Translations under genes and position numbers: made by a program
Notes under the pieces: generated by a model
What the model saw: the letters and a program-made list of their open reading frames with translations, nothing else
Told to the model about the DNA's origin: nothing
Databases searched by the model: none
Assembly (NCBI RefSeq): GCF_000243095.1
Contig: NZ_AHJE01000038.1
Span: 28,137 to 92,136 of the forward strand
Direction of reading: 5' to 3'
DNA from: Cupriavidus basilensis OR16
GTDB lineage: Bacteria; Pseudomonadota; Gammaproteobacteria; Burkholderiales; Burkholderiaceae
Length of the DNA stretch: 64,000 bases
Shown: positions 18,290-27,494 of the stretch, one piece after another
Position numbering within the stretch: the first letter of the stretch is position 1
How the letters are laid out: each line of letters opens with the position of its first letter

Positions 18290-19021
18290 TTAGCGAACGA
18301 GATAGGTCTCAAGCGCGTCGGCGCCGCCAATCAGCTTGCCGTTGATGAAGATCTGCGGCGCGGTCATGTCGCCCGACAAGGCACCCAGCACCTTGCCGCG
18401 GATCTTGTGCTCCAGCGGCACGTCGATGTACTCGAAGCCGTTGTCCGACAGCATTTGCTTGGCCTTGGCGCAGAACGAGCAGCCCACCTTGGAGAACACC
18501 ACGACCTGGTCAGGCTTCTTCGCGTTGGGCGCGATGTAGTGGAGCATGGTGTCCGCGTCCGACACCTTGAACGGGTCGCCCGGCTCTTCCGGCTCGATGA
18601 ACATCTTGTCGACCACGCCGTCCTTGACCAGCATCGAATAGCGCCAGCTGCGCTTGCCGAAGCCCAGGTCGGCCTTGTCGACCAGCATGCCCATGCCTTC
18701 GGTGAACTCGCCGTTGCCATCGGGAATCATCACGATGTTTTCCGACTCCTGGTCCTTCGCCCACTCGTTCATCACGAACGTGTCGTTGACCGAGACGCAC
18801 AGGATCGCGTCCACGCCGTGCTTGGCGAACACCGGCGCCAGCTCGTTGTAGCGCGGCAGATGGGTGGACGAACAGGTCGGGGTGAATGCGCCTGGCAGCG
18901 AGAACAGCGCGACGGTCTTGCCTTCGAACAAGTCGGCCGTGGTCACGGTCTTCCATTCGTTGTTCTCGCGAACGCGGAAGGTGACATTGGGAACGCGTTG
19001 ACCTTCACGGGATTGCAGCAT
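18290..19021 (-). CDS. peroxiredoxin-glutaredoxin hybrid (Prx5/Grx)
   Basis: A 243-residue peroxidase that reduces hydroperoxides with glutathione. The N-terminal Prx5-type domain carries the peroxidatic cysteine in [16 protein letters not shown]; the C-terminal glutaredoxin domain (from about residue 170) carries CSFC in [16 protein letters not shown] and the GSH-binding [14 protein letters not shown]. The fused enzyme recycles itself through the glutaredoxin half. The gene is first of a possible pair with the downstream disulfide reductase. Confidence 0.93.
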   Translation of the reverse strand: MLQSREGQRVPNVTFRVRENNEWKTVTTADLFEGKTVALFSLPGAFTPTCSSTHLPRYNELAPVFAKHGVDAILCVSVNDTFVMNEWAKDQESENIVMIPDGNGEFTEGMGMLVDKADLGFGKRSWRYSMLVKDGVVDKMFIEPEEPGDPFKVSDADTMLHYIAPNAKKPDQVVVFSKVGCSFCAKAKQMLSDNGFEYIDVPLEHKIRGKVLGALSGDMTAPQIFINGKLIGGADALETYLVR

Positions 19022-19107
19022 GGGTTAGCTCCTGGATGACTTTTGGGGTGGATGGCCGCGTGTTGCAGCGAAGACCCGATTCTGTTCGCCCCGGTGTGAT
19101 TTGTACA

Positions 19108-19132
19108 ATTCATCGTTACAACTGCGATGATT
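19108..19132. promoter_or_regulatory. imperfect inverted repeat upstream of the Prx-Grx gene
   Basis: attcatcg-N9-cgatgatt (one mismatch) sits about 90 bases upstream of the Prx-Grx start in an AT-rich patch. LysR-type regulators such as OxyR bind sites of this general form upstream of peroxidase genes; no OxyR gene is in the window, so the link is speculative. Confidence 0.3.
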
Positions 19133-19344
19133 GTTTTTTGCTATCGACAACGAATAGCCGGGCCCTATGACGATGAAAGAGATATCCGAAGACGCCCTTC
19201 TCCCCGGGCCGGCAGCGGCACGGCCGTGCTGGCGCCGGCGCAATGGCCAATTTGGCTCGAAGGGATGGATTGAGGGATGGATAGGCGACGGATGCAGCGC
19301 CCCGCGCCGCCGACACTCGCCGTATAGGACGCGTCCGATTTTAC

Positions 19345-19382
19345 GGAAGGCATGCCGCCAGTAGACTGGCGGCATGCCTTCC
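19345..19382. repeat. 38-bp near-perfect palindrome upstream of the hybrid kinase
   Basis: ggaaggcatgccgccagt (19345-19362), two bases, then actggcggcatgccttcc (19365-19382): 18-bp perfect arms around AG. It lies 95 bases upstream of the kinase start codon in the 455-base gap 19022-19477. No T-run follows, so it is more likely an operator or extrusion site than a terminator. Confidence 0.85.
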
Positions 19383-19477
19383 ACTGCCGCTTTCCACCCC
19401 ATCGCCTTTGCTCCGAACTCCACATTTCTTGCGTCCGAGGACCGTCTCGCGGGCAAGAAGAGCGTGGCCGGCTAACC

Positions 19478-22400
19478 ATGTCTAGATGGCCCTGGAACAA
19501 CCTACCGCTTAGGTTTTTGCTGCTGGCGCTGTTCCAGGGTGCGCCGGCGCTGGCTGCCCTTCCGGCCGAGCCCCTGCGCACGCTGCTCCTGAGCTCCCAG
19601 GTGCGCCTGGATTCCGCCGGCACGAGCGATGCCATCGACCGTGCCGCGGCACCCCAGGGCGACGATGCGGCGTTGCATGCATGGCGCCGCGCGCACAAGG
19701 CCTTGCGCGTAGGCGTGGTTGGCAACTACCTGCCGCCGTTCGACCTGGTCGACCTGAAAGGGAACTACTGCGGGATCTCCGCGGATTACCTTGCCGTGGT
19801 GGTAGCCAGGCTTGGGGTGCCGGCGCGGATCCAGCGCTATCCCTCACACGAACTGGCACGCAGCCAGCTGGCGGACGGCACCATCGACCTCATCGCCACG
19901 TCGCTGGACAGCCCCGCCACCGGCACGCGAACCGCGCCGTACCACGACCATCGCTTGATCGAGGTGGTGTCCCGGCGAGACGGTGCGCGCAACAACGCCA
20001 ACCGCGCCATCGGCTACCTGGCAGGCGAGGTCTCGCCCGCCGCGCTGCAGCGGGCGTACCCTGGCGCGCAGCTGCTGCCGTTCGAGAACCTGCTGAGCGC
20101 GCTCGACCAGCTCTCCCGCGATGCGGACTTCGTCATGGTCACCAACGCCACCGCCGCCGGCTACCTCGTTGAGCAATACCGGTACGACGAACTGACCGCG
20201 CGCAACTTCGCGCCGCTGGCGCAAGCAGGCATCGCCTTCGCGGTGAGGGACCCTGCGCTCGGCCGCATCATCGACCAGACGCTGGCAGGGATGCCCACTG
20301 CGCTCAAGCGCAAGATCGACACCTCCTGGATTTCCAGCTCGCTCGAATTCGACATCACCGACAAGCTCAATCTCTCCTCGGCCGAGCACGCATGGATCGC
20401 CACCCACCCGGAGGTGCGCTACCTGGCGGCGCGCGACGTCTTCCCGTTCCAGTTCGTCGACGCCAAGCAGCACCTGGGCGGGCTCACCGAGCAAGTGCTG
20501 CAGCTGATCGCGCAGCGCACCGGGCTGCGTTTCGTGCCGTACTGGCCAGCCAGCGCCGCTGGCGCGACTGCCGCGCTCGAAAACGGCACGCTGGATGTCG
20601 TGCCGATCCTGCCGCTGAACCGTGCCGCCGCCAGCCACGCCCCGCTCTCGGTCAGCGCGCCCTATTTCTCGGGCAACTGGGTCGTTGTCACGCGCGCGGG
20701 CAACGACAGCATCAAGAGCCTGCCCGACCTTGCCAACAAGGTGATCGCCGGGCCACCGCTCAACGGGATCTACGATCTCGTGCGCGCCAACTACGCGGTG
20801 ACCCAGCGCGAGACCGACTCCTACGCGCAGGCGTTCCTCATGGTCGCCAGCGGGCGCGCGGACGCCACCATCGCCAACGCCTTCATGGCCGACCTCATGC
20901 TCAAGCAAACCTATGCCGGCCGGCTCAAGGTGGCGGCGGCCACGGGCGGCGTGCCGCTGGAAATCGGCGTGGGTGTCAGCAACCGGCACCCGGAATTGCT
21001 GGGCATCATCAACAAGGCCATCCTCAGCATCCCGCGCGACGATCTCGGCGCCATGCGCGCGCACTGGACGGAACCCAGCCCGCCGGGCTTCACTTGGCGC
21101 CATTTCATGCCGTGGCTGATGGCGGCCGTAGCCGCCCTGCTGCTGGTGAGCCTGCTGTTCCTGGCGTGGGTGACCTCGCTGCGGCGGCAGGTAAGCCAGC
21201 GTACCGCGGCCGAGCATGCCTTGCAGGACCAGGTCGCATCCCAGACGGCGATGCTCGACGGCATTCCCCAGCCCATCTACCTGCGCGACAACCAGTTCCG
21301 CATGATCACCTGCAATACTGCTTATGAAGCAGCGCTGGACACGACGCGGCGGGCGCTGGCCGGCACCAAGCCCGCGTTCGTGCTCTCCGCCGTCGCCCCC
21401 GATATCAGTCACGATGACCTGATTGCCGTGTATCAGCGCGTGCTGCGCACCGGTATGCCGTCCAGCGCCGATCGCCAACTGACCATCAACAACGAGGCGC
21501 GCAACGTAATCAGCTGGGTGGTGCCGCTACGCCGCGCCAATGGCGGCACGGCCGGCATCGTCGGTGGCTGGATCGATGTGACGGAACGCCAGCAGATGCT
21601 GGCCGAGCTGGCTGCGGCCAAGAACCGCGCCGAGGCGGCCAACCGCGCCAAGTCCACGTTCCTGGCCTCGATCAGCCACGAGATACGCACGCCGATGAAC
21701 GCCATTCTCGGGATGCTGGAACTGGTGCTGACGCGCCAGTCCGCCCAGCCCGCCCAGCACGAGGATCGAGAGCAACTCGGCGCGGCGCATAGCGCCGCCA
21801 CGTCGCTGCTGTCGCTGCTGGACGATATCCTGGACCTCTCCAAGATGGAAGCCGGCCAGTTCACGCTGCAGCCTCGCGCTGCCAGCCTGCGCCAGGGGCT
21901 GCATGAAGTCGCGCAGATGTTCGGCCCGGTCGCCTCGCAAAAAGGCCTGGCCTTGAATGTCAGCGTGAGCGATGCCGTGGCGCCGGCGCATCGCGTGGAT
22001 ATCCTGCGCATCAAGCAGGTCATCAGCAATTTCCTCTCCAATGCCATCCGCTTCACCGAGCGCGGCAGCGTGGATATCCGGCTCGACGGCGCTGCCGCGC
22101 GAGGGTCCTCGCAAGCGCTTTGCCTCAGCATCACAGACACTGGCATCGGCATTCCCGCGCAGGCGATCGGCAAGCTGTTCCGGCCCTTTTCCCAGGTGGA
22201 GTCAAGCGAGCGAGCGAATACCGGCGGCACCGGCCTCGGCTTGTCCATTGCACAAAGCCTGGTGCGCAAGATGGGGGGCGAGATCACCCTGGAAAGCGAG
22301 CCGGGACGGGGCACGAAGGTGTTGGTGCGCCTCAGCCTGGAGGTCTCGGCCTCGCTGCCCAAGGCGAACGCGCCGGCGACCGCCGGCGCGGGCATCGCGC

Positions 22401-22822
22401 TGTTTGCGCCGGGCACCCGCGTGCTCGTCGTGGACGACCACGCGCCCAACCGGCTGTTGCTGGAACGCCAGCTGGAGCGGCTTGGCATTGCCGTGGATAC
22501 GGCGGGGAACGGCGCCATCGCCTTGCAAGCCCTGCTGCGCAGTCCCCCGGACCTGATCATCTGCGACTGCATGATGCCGGTGATGGATGGCTTCGGCCTG
22601 GCCCAGGCGATACGCGCGCGCAAGGATGCGCTGCGCAGTATCCCGATCATCGGCTGCACCGCGAGCGCGCAGAGCGAGGATCACCTGCATGCGCTGGCGG
22701 CGGGAATGAGCGAAGTCATTGTCAAGCCGGTGGGACTGGCCACGCTGGAACGCGCGCTGCGCGGGCACCTGCGCAGCGGCACTCGCACGGCCAAGGGCGA
22801 TGGCAAGCCGTGGTTGGGATAA
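19478..22822 (+). CDS. BvgS/EvgS-like hybrid sensor histidine kinase without Hpt domain
   Basis: An 1114-residue inner-membrane kinase. A signal segment (MSRWPWNNLPLRFLLLALFQ) leads to two periplasmic Venus-flytrap domains (about residues 76-290 and 305-535), a transmembrane helix near 544-566, a PAS domain (about 588-705), the dimerisation/phosphoacceptor domain with SHEIRTPMNAIL (about 731), the ATPase domain with ISNFLSNAIRFT, ITDTGIGIP and GTGLGLSIAQSL, and a receiver domain (about 982-1104) with VVDDHAPNR and CDCMMPVMDG. BvgS and EvgS carry a C-terminal Hpt domain; this protein ends just after the receiver. The Hpt is encoded by the convergent gene next door. Start 19478 is chosen because it begins a plausible signal peptide. 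The ligand is unknown. Confidence 0.92.
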   Translation: MSRWPWNNLPLRFLLLALFQGAPALAALPAEPLRTLLLSSQVRLDSAGTSDAIDRAAAPQGDDAALHAWRRAHKALRVGVVGNYLPPFDLVDLKGNYCGISADYLAVVVARLGVPARIQRYPSHELARSQLADGTIDLIATSLDSPATGTRTAPYHDHRLIEVVSRRDGARNNANRAIGYLAGEVSPAALQRAYPGAQLLPFENLLSALDQLSRDADFVMVTNATAAGYLVEQYRYDELTARNFAPLAQAGIAFAVRDPALGRIIDQTLAGMPTALKRKIDTSWISSSLEFDITDKLNLSSAEHAWIATHPEVRYLAARDVFPFQFVDAKQHLGGLTEQVLQLIAQRTGLRFVPYWPASAAGATAALENGTLDVVPILPLNRAAASHAPLSVSAPYFSGNWVVVTRAGNDSIKSLPDLANKVIAGPPLNGIYDLVRANYAVTQRETDSYAQAFLMVASGRADATIANAFMADLMLKQTYAGRLKVAAATGGVPLEIGVGVSNRHPELLGIINKAILSIPRDDLGAMRAHWTEPSPPGFTWRHFMPWLMAAVAALLLVSLLFLAWVTSLRRQVSQRTAAEHALQDQVASQTAMLDGIPQPIYLRDNQFRMITCNTAYEAALDTTRRALAGTKPAFVLSAVAPDISHDDLIAVYQRVLRTGMPSSADRQLTINNEARNVISWVVPLRRANGGTAGIVGGWIDVTERQQMLAELAAAKNRAEAANRAKSTFLASISHEIRTPMNAILGMLELVLTRQSAQPAQHEDREQLGAAHSAATSLLSLLDDILDLSKMEAGQFTLQPRAASLRQGLHEVAQMFGPVASQKGLALNVSVSDAVAPAHRVDILRIKQVISNFLSNAIRFTERGSVDIRLDGAAARGSSQALCLSITDTGIGIPAQAIGKLFRPFSQVESSERANTGGTGLGLSIAQSLVRKMGGEITLESEPGRGTKVLVRLSLEVSASLPKANAPATAGAGIALFAPGTRVLVVDDHAPNRLLLERQLERLGIAVDTAGNGAIALQALLRSPPDLIICDCMMPVMDGFGLAQAIRARKDALRSIPIIGCTASAQSEDHLHALAAGMSEVIVKPVGLATLERALRGHLRSGTRTAKGDGKPWLG

Positions 22823-22831
22823 CGGTAGCGG

Positions 22832-23565
22832 TCAGGCCGCGCGGGACGGCGGGCGCAGCGCGGCGAGCAACGCGTCAAGGTGCGCAAGCGTTGCGGCCAA
22901 AATGGGCAGCAACGCTTGCGCGGTGGCGAGGTCGCCGAACTGGGCAACGGATTCGAGCAGGCCGCAAAGCCTGACCAGGGCAGCGCACTCAAGGATCCGG
23001 GCCGAGCCCTTGATGCGGTGAGCCCCGCTGCCGAACCGCTGCCATGTGCCATCCGTCAAGGCCGCGCGCATCGTCTCGAGATCGATGCGGTTGGTGTCTA
23101 CCAGGCAGTCCACCAGCTCCCGGACGACATCCACGTCACCGCCCGCGAGCGTATCCAGCAGCGGGCCGATGGCCGCGCATTCGTCGGGCGACACCGCGAC
23201 AAACCCGTGCCCGGCCAGCACGTGCGCGAGCGTGCCGACGTCGACCGGCGCCGTCAGCGCGGCATCGAAGCCGGCCCCATGGGCCGCATCCACCACGCTC
23301 GCGTCCGCGCCACCTTGCACCACCGCAAACAGCAGGCTGTCCGGGGACAGCCCGAAGTCGCTGCGCGAGGGCTCGCCGGCATGGTCATGGGCAAGCCAGA
23401 CCAGTGCCAGCCTGGACCGCTCGCGTCGGACGGGGCCCGCATCCGCCGGGGCAGGCCCACCTGCTCGACGGAGAAGCCCAGGCCCGCGAGTACGGCCGCG
23501 AGCCCGCTGATCTGCAACGCTTGCACGCCACTCTCGGTAGTACTGAGCAATAGCGCACGGATCAT
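22832..23565 (-). pseudogene. stand-alone Hpt phosphotransfer protein, frameshifted
   Basis: Histidine phosphotransfer protein expected to pass phosphate from the hybrid kinase to the adjacent response regulator. The C-terminal Hpt domain shows the phosphoacceptor motif AHRIKGSARILE with four-helix-bundle context and ends RPPSRAA. The N-terminal part (MIRALLLSTTESGV...FSVEQVGLP) and the middle (VRRERSRLALVWLAHD...FGLSPDSLLFAVVQ) look like a degenerate receiver-like domain lacking a clear acidic pocket. These two parts are in different frames, with a one-base-type shift near 23445-23465 inside a run rich in C and G. Its ATG at 23565 is in frame with the upstream regulator gene. Confidence 0.75.
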
Positions 23566-24288
23566 GAATTTGCCTTTGTAAACATTTACCTTTGTGAACA
23601 TTCGCATACTGTTGAACCACTGCCGATGCGCGGCCACCGGCCGGCTGGCGTCACTGCCCGGGGTCAGGCGGCAGCGCCGCGCAATGTCGATCAGGTCCAC
23701 CAGCGAGGTAACCTGCAGCTTGCCCATGATGCGGGCCTTATGGCTGCTCACCGTCTTGTTGCTGATGAATAGCAGCTCCCCGATCGCCTTGTTGGTCAAC
23801 CCCCTGACCAGCATCTGCAGGATGACAATCTCCTTGTCCGAGAGCGACTCGACCCGCTCTTCGTCCGCCCGCTGGGCGATCTGCGGCAGCTCGCGCTCGT
23901 AGCGCATTTCTGGAAACACCGTGTAGCCGGCCATCACCGCCTCGACGCAGCGCACGATCCCCTTCATGTCCTGCATCTTGCTGACGAAGCCCTGGGCGCC
24001 CGCCTGCCGCACCCGCGGCGCGAACGTGACCTGGTCCTGGCCGGAAATCACCAGGATCCGGATCGGCGGATAGATCAGCTTCAGGCGCGGGATCGCGTCC
24101 AGGCCGCTGATACGGGGAATATCCAGGTCCAGGATGGCAAGATCGGGCTCGAACTGCCTGGCTGCCTCGATGGCAGCCTGGCCATTGTCAGCTTCCAGGA
24201 TATTGCTGACCCCGAGCACTTGCGACAACTGAGTCTTGATGACCAGGCGCAGTGCGGGGTGATCGTCGACGATCAGGATCGTTGCCAC
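23566..24288 (-). CDS. BvgA/EvgA-like LuxR-type response regulator
   Basis: A two-domain response regulator of about 235 residues. The receiver has DDHPALR, the phosphoacceptor Asp in LAILDLDIPRISGLDAI, and Lys in GFVSKMQ; the C-terminal LuxR helix-turn-helix includes LSDKEIVILQMLVRGLTNKA and SNKTVSSHKARIMGKL. A GTG at 24288 with GGGGAGA upstream is the preferred start (VATILIVDDHP); a TTG at 24312 is the alternative. No stop separates it from the Hpt gene: a 16-bp imperfect duplication at 23570-23601 puts both in one frame. Without it the regulator would end in a TGA overlapping the Hpt ATG. Partner of the convergent hybrid kinase. Confidence 0.85.
23570..23601. repeat. 16-bp imperfect tandem duplication at the regulator/Hpt junction
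   Basis: ttgcctttgtaaacat (23570-23585) and ttacctttgtgaacat (23586-23601) differ at two positions. The extra unit changes the frame and removes the regulator's natural stop. Confidence 0.85.
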
Positions 24289-24399
24289 TCGCGTTCTCCC
24301 CAAGATTGCCAAAAATACGCACTCACCTGCGCCGGGCGACAGCCGACAGTGAAAAGGTGAAGCGCGGATTATGTGGCGAAATTACCTCAGAGCTAACGT

Positions 24400-24429
24400 G
24401 AAATTTCCGAATAAGCCATAGGAAATTTC
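24400..24429. promoter_or_regulatory. inverted repeat GAAATTTCC-N12-GGAAATTTC upstream of the regulator
   Basis: Perfect 9-bp arms at 24400-24408 and 24421-24429, about 110-140 bases upstream of the regulator start, in the 358-base gap 24289-24647, which holds nothing else recognisable. A third GGAAATTTC is at 25640-25648, upstream of the second receiver gene. The inner heptads TTTCCGA and TAGGAAA resemble the inverted TTTC-type heptads known for BvgA. Autoregulatory binding by the regulator is inferred. Confidence 0.5.
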
Positions 24430-24647
24430 CCAAAGCAGGGGCGATTCGGCCCTTGAACCGTGCGCCGGCATATCGCATCGGCATCCGAGCACATCAGGCA
24501 AGGTGTTCAGGAGAACCGCTTTCAAGCGCTGAAGCCCGCAACCGATGGCGACGTTGCTCAGGCTTCCATTCGGAAGCTTCCGAGGCGCCAGGGAGAAAAA
24601 ACCGAGGAGTAACGCGCCGTGGAACATCCCGGGGCCAGGCCGGTCCA

Positions 24648-25302
24648 TTATGTGAATGGGGCTTGCATGCGTTCGAATGCCGAGAGCTTCTCCCGATACT
24701 GCGACATGAAGGTGCCAAGCATGACGGCCTGGTCGCGGTCGAATGGCGTCAGGAAATCATATTGCGCGCCATCATGCAGGCGCCGCAGGCTGCTCAGCAA
24801 TTCCGCCAGCATCCGGGCCTCGACGGAGCGGTGCCTGCGCAACCGCCACACCAGGGCCTCATGCCGGTTCATCAGTTGATTCGACCGCGCGGGCGACATG
24901 CGGTCGAGCACGCGATGGGTTTCCTGGTACGCGCCGATATAGGCGCACGCGGCGGCGAGCCGCCAGTTGATCTCATTGCCACCTTGCATCAGCCGCACTG
25001 CCTCGCGCATCAGCCCGTCGGCAACGCCGCCGCGGCGCTTGCTTGGCCTGCCGAGCGAGAAGTGCGAGGGCCGTGCAGTCATCCACGCTGGCATCGATGA
25101 ACAGATCCAGAAAGATGCCCTCCTCCAGCCCCGAGAAGGCCGTGGCCTTGACCACGGCCAGGTTGCGCCGCTCCAGCACGGAGATGCCGAGCCGCAGCCG
25201 GCGCAAGGCCTCCGGATCCGCGCCGCAGATTTCGTCAAATGCCTCCGCGCTGAGTCCGTGCTCGAAATATCGTCTGCTTGCCTTGATCACGTTCCCTCTC
25301 AT
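24648..25302 (-). pseudogene. hypothetical helical protein, frameshifted
   Basis: I do not recognise this protein. The first part (MRGNVIKASRRYFEHGLSAE... to ...DDCTALALLA) and the second (RPSKRRGGVADGLMREAVRL... to ...YREKLSAFERMQAPFT) are both protein-like but lie in different frames, with the shift near 25045-25065 in a GC-rich run. Joined they would give about 217 residues, mainly helical, soluble, without signal peptide. It lies between two response regulator genes in the phosphorelay region, which hints at a role as regulator or target of that system, but no domain supports this. Confidence 0.55.
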
Positions 25303-25859
25303 CTATGAATTTGGTATCCCCGGGAGGCCGGGCCGATATCGCGTGGTGCCGCAATTTCGTGTCTTGGCCAGGCCATGCTCGCGCCCCGGGCGTGGCCGCG
25401 AGCATGGCAACGCCGCCGCTTCGGCTGGATCCTGATTCACCAGCCGGCAAAAAATGGCTGACGAATATGCCAATAGACAGGCGCCGCCTGTTGTGCAACG
25501 TTTTCGTAGTGTGCCGGAGGGGGTCGTTCCCCAAGCAGCGAAGGCTCTGAATCAGGCCGGTGAAGATTCCGCACTGGACACAATTTCCGCGCAGTTTCCG
25601 CGCAGTTTCCGATTGGCCCACGCGCTTGCGGCGAAATGAGGAAATTTCTCAACCCGGCATTGCGTTCCCGGCGATACAGTCAGCATTCACAAATTCAGTA
25701 CTTTCTTCGGCGCGCCGCGCCGCCATTTCAAGTTCAAGTGCGCAAGGAACCCTGCCATGAGCAATGTCACCCTTATTTGCCCGCGCCCATCACCGGGACC
25801 AATGGAGCGGCCCCCGCCGTGCATGCTCTCCAGCCATTCGCCGTCGTGGACCCGTATCC
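25303..25859. other. gene-free stretch with repeats and a strong orphan RBS
   Basis: No gene is recognised. It holds an 11-bp tandem repeat (25584-25611) and one GGAAATTTC motif (25640-25648). AAGGA ahead of the ATG at 25757 is a good ribosome binding site, but that frame stops after 37 codons inside the next gene, which could mean a lost base near the start of the receiver gene. Confidence 0.5.
25584..25611. repeat. 11-bp tandem repeat, 2.5 copies
   Basis: tttccgcgcag at 25584-25594 and 25595-25605, followed by the partial copy tttccg (25606-25611). Confidence 0.9.
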
Positions 25860-26786
25860 ATGCCGGCTAGGGTCCCGCGCGCGACATCCCACATCGTCAT
25901 CGCCGATGACCATCCCGTCGTGCTGGTGGGATTGAGGGGCTTGCTGGCGCAGTTCGAGGGCATCGAGATCGTCGGGAGCGCGAGGAACTCCACCGAAATC
26001 CTCACGCTGCTAAGCCGGCAACCGTGCGACGTCCTGCTGACGGACTACGTGATGCCGGGCGGTGCCCATGGCGATGGCCTGCGCATGATCGAGCTCGTGC
26101 GGCGCCGCTATCCCGCCCTGTCGATCCTGGTGGTCACCATGCTGGAAAACCCCGTGCAGATCGGCAAGCTGGTCCGGTTCGAGCACTTGTCGGTGGTCAG
26201 CAAGCTCGACGATGCCTCGCATATCACGGCCGCCCTGGCGCAGGTGCTCGACGGCGTGCGCTGCCTGTCGCCGACGATCCAGCGGCTGCTGGACAGCAGC
26301 GGCCCGCCGGCCAGCCCCGCAAGCTGGCAGCGGGCAAGTTCGCGGCCTGGCGAAAGGACCGCGGCGCGCAATAGGAAGCACAGGAGGCCAGGGACACCAC
26401 CGAAGGCCATTCACCGGATTCACTGGACTTTCCCATGGGTGCCGGCGACCATGAACGGGCACGAGTCTGCGCTTGACGGCTGCCGTGGCAATCCGTTAGG
26501 CCCTGTCACGCACCATTTATCCGGCAAGCGCCTGTCATGCCGCGCGGGCCAGGGGGGATCAAATGAACCGTCTTCGATACTCGGTGGACCTGTCGTACGA
26601 AGTCCTGGATGCCGAGGCGGACTTCCTCTTCAACATCGAAGCCGCGCGTACCGCACGCCAGAGCATCGTTTCCGAGCGCCTGACGGTGCCGCCCGTGCTG
26701 CGCATGGACCAGTACACCGACGCGGTGCTGTGCAACCGGCTGATCCGCCTGCGCGCCCCAAAGGGGCACCTGGCGATCCACTATGA
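25860..26786 (+). CDS. response regulator receiver without output domain (RcsB-like)
   Basis: The first 150 residues are a clear receiver domain of the RcsB/NarL type: HIVIADDHPVVLVGLRGLL, the phosphoacceptor Asp in VLLTDYVMPGGAHGDG, and VVSKLDDASHIT with the conserved Lys. These regulators normally continue into a LuxR helix-turn-helix. Here, after CLSPTIQRLLDSSG (about 26300), the frame runs on without any recognisable domain and overlaps the transglutaminase gene in another frame from 26563. I see no helix-turn-helix in any frame of 26300-26560. The output domain therefore seems deleted. The start at 25860 lacks a ribosome binding site. Confidence 0.6.
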   Translation: MPARVPRATSHIVIADDHPVVLVGLRGLLAQFEGIEIVGSARNSTEILTLLSRQPCDVLLTDYVMPGGAHGDGLRMIELVRRRYPALSILVVTMLENPVQIGKLVRFEHLSVVSKLDDASHITAALAQVLDGVRCLSPTIQRLLDSSGPPASPASWQRASSRPGERTAARNRKHRRPGTPPKAIHRIHWTFPWVPATMNGHESALDGCRGNPLGPVTHHLSGKRLSCRAGQGGSNEPSSILGGPVVRSPGCRGGLPLQHRSRAYRTPEHRFRAPDGAARAAHGPVHRRGAVQPADPPARPKGAPGDPL

Positions 26787-27423
26787 AGCCGTGGTCGATA
26801 TCGACCATCGCCTCGACGATCCCTCGACCTTGCGCGAAGTGCCGATCGCGCAACTGCCATTCGAGGTGCTGCCCTACCTGGCGCCTAGCCGCTACTGCGA
26901 ATCCGACCGGCTGATGGAGTTTGCCCTGCGGGAGTTCGGCAGGGTGCCATGGGGCTACTCGCGTATCGTGGCAATCCGGGCATGGGCACGCAACCATGTG
27001 CGTTTCGTGTCGACATCCACCAATGAGCGCACCTCGGCCGTGGATACGATCGTCGAGCGTACCGGCGTGTGCCGGGATTTCGCGCACCTGATGATTGCCA
27101 TCTGCCGGGCGCTGAGCATTCCCGCGCGTATCTCCAGCAGCCTGGACTACGGCGCGGATCCCGCGCTCGGGCCGCCGGATTTCCATGCCTTCGTGGAGGT
27201 CTTCCTGTCGGGCAGGTGGTACCTCGTCGACCCGTCCGGCACCTCCATTCCCACCGGCCTGCTGCGCATCGGCACGGGACGCGACGCGGCTGAGATTCCG
27301 TTCGCGGCGATCTTCGGGAAAGTGGAGTCCGAGCGGCCCTTCGTGCAGATCCAGGCGGTGACCGATGCGGCGCTCGGCCTGGAGATGCCACTATTTACCG
27401 ACTGGGGCATCTGCACCTGGTAG
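26563..27423 (+). CDS. transglutaminase-like cysteine peptidase family protein
   Basis: A 286-residue soluble protein. It has an N-terminal beta-rich region typical of bacterial transglutaminase-like proteins and a C-terminal transglutaminase core with the catalytic triad: Cys in RTGVCRDFAHLMIAICRAL, His in PPDFHAFVEVFLSG and Asp in YLVDPSG. No signal peptide is visible. Members act as peptidases or amide ligases; the substrate here is unknown. The gene begins inside the open frame that trails the truncated receiver gene. Confidence 0.85.
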   Translation: MNRLRYSVDLSYEVLDAEADFLFNIEAARTARQSIVSERLTVPPVLRMDQYTDAVLCNRLIRLRAPKGHLAIHYEAVVDIDHRLDDPSTLREVPIAQLPFEVLPYLAPSRYCESDRLMEFALREFGRVPWGYSRIVAIRAWARNHVRFVSTSTNERTSAVDTIVERTGVCRDFAHLMIAICRALSIPARISSSLDYGADPALGPPDFHAFVEVFLSGRWYLVDPSGTSIPTGLLRIGTGRDAAEIPFAAIFGKVESERPFVQIQAVTDAALGLEMPLFTDWGICTW

Positions 27424-27494
27424 TCGTGCAAGCGCCTGACCCCGACCGACGCAATCCCGGCGCGAAGCACCGGGGCCGTCGCGCGGCCGGCCGG

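Noticed and set aside
19844..21478. 544-codon minus-strand frame opposite the hybrid kinase
   Set aside because: Antisense shadow of a GC-rich gene; no start signal or family resemblance.
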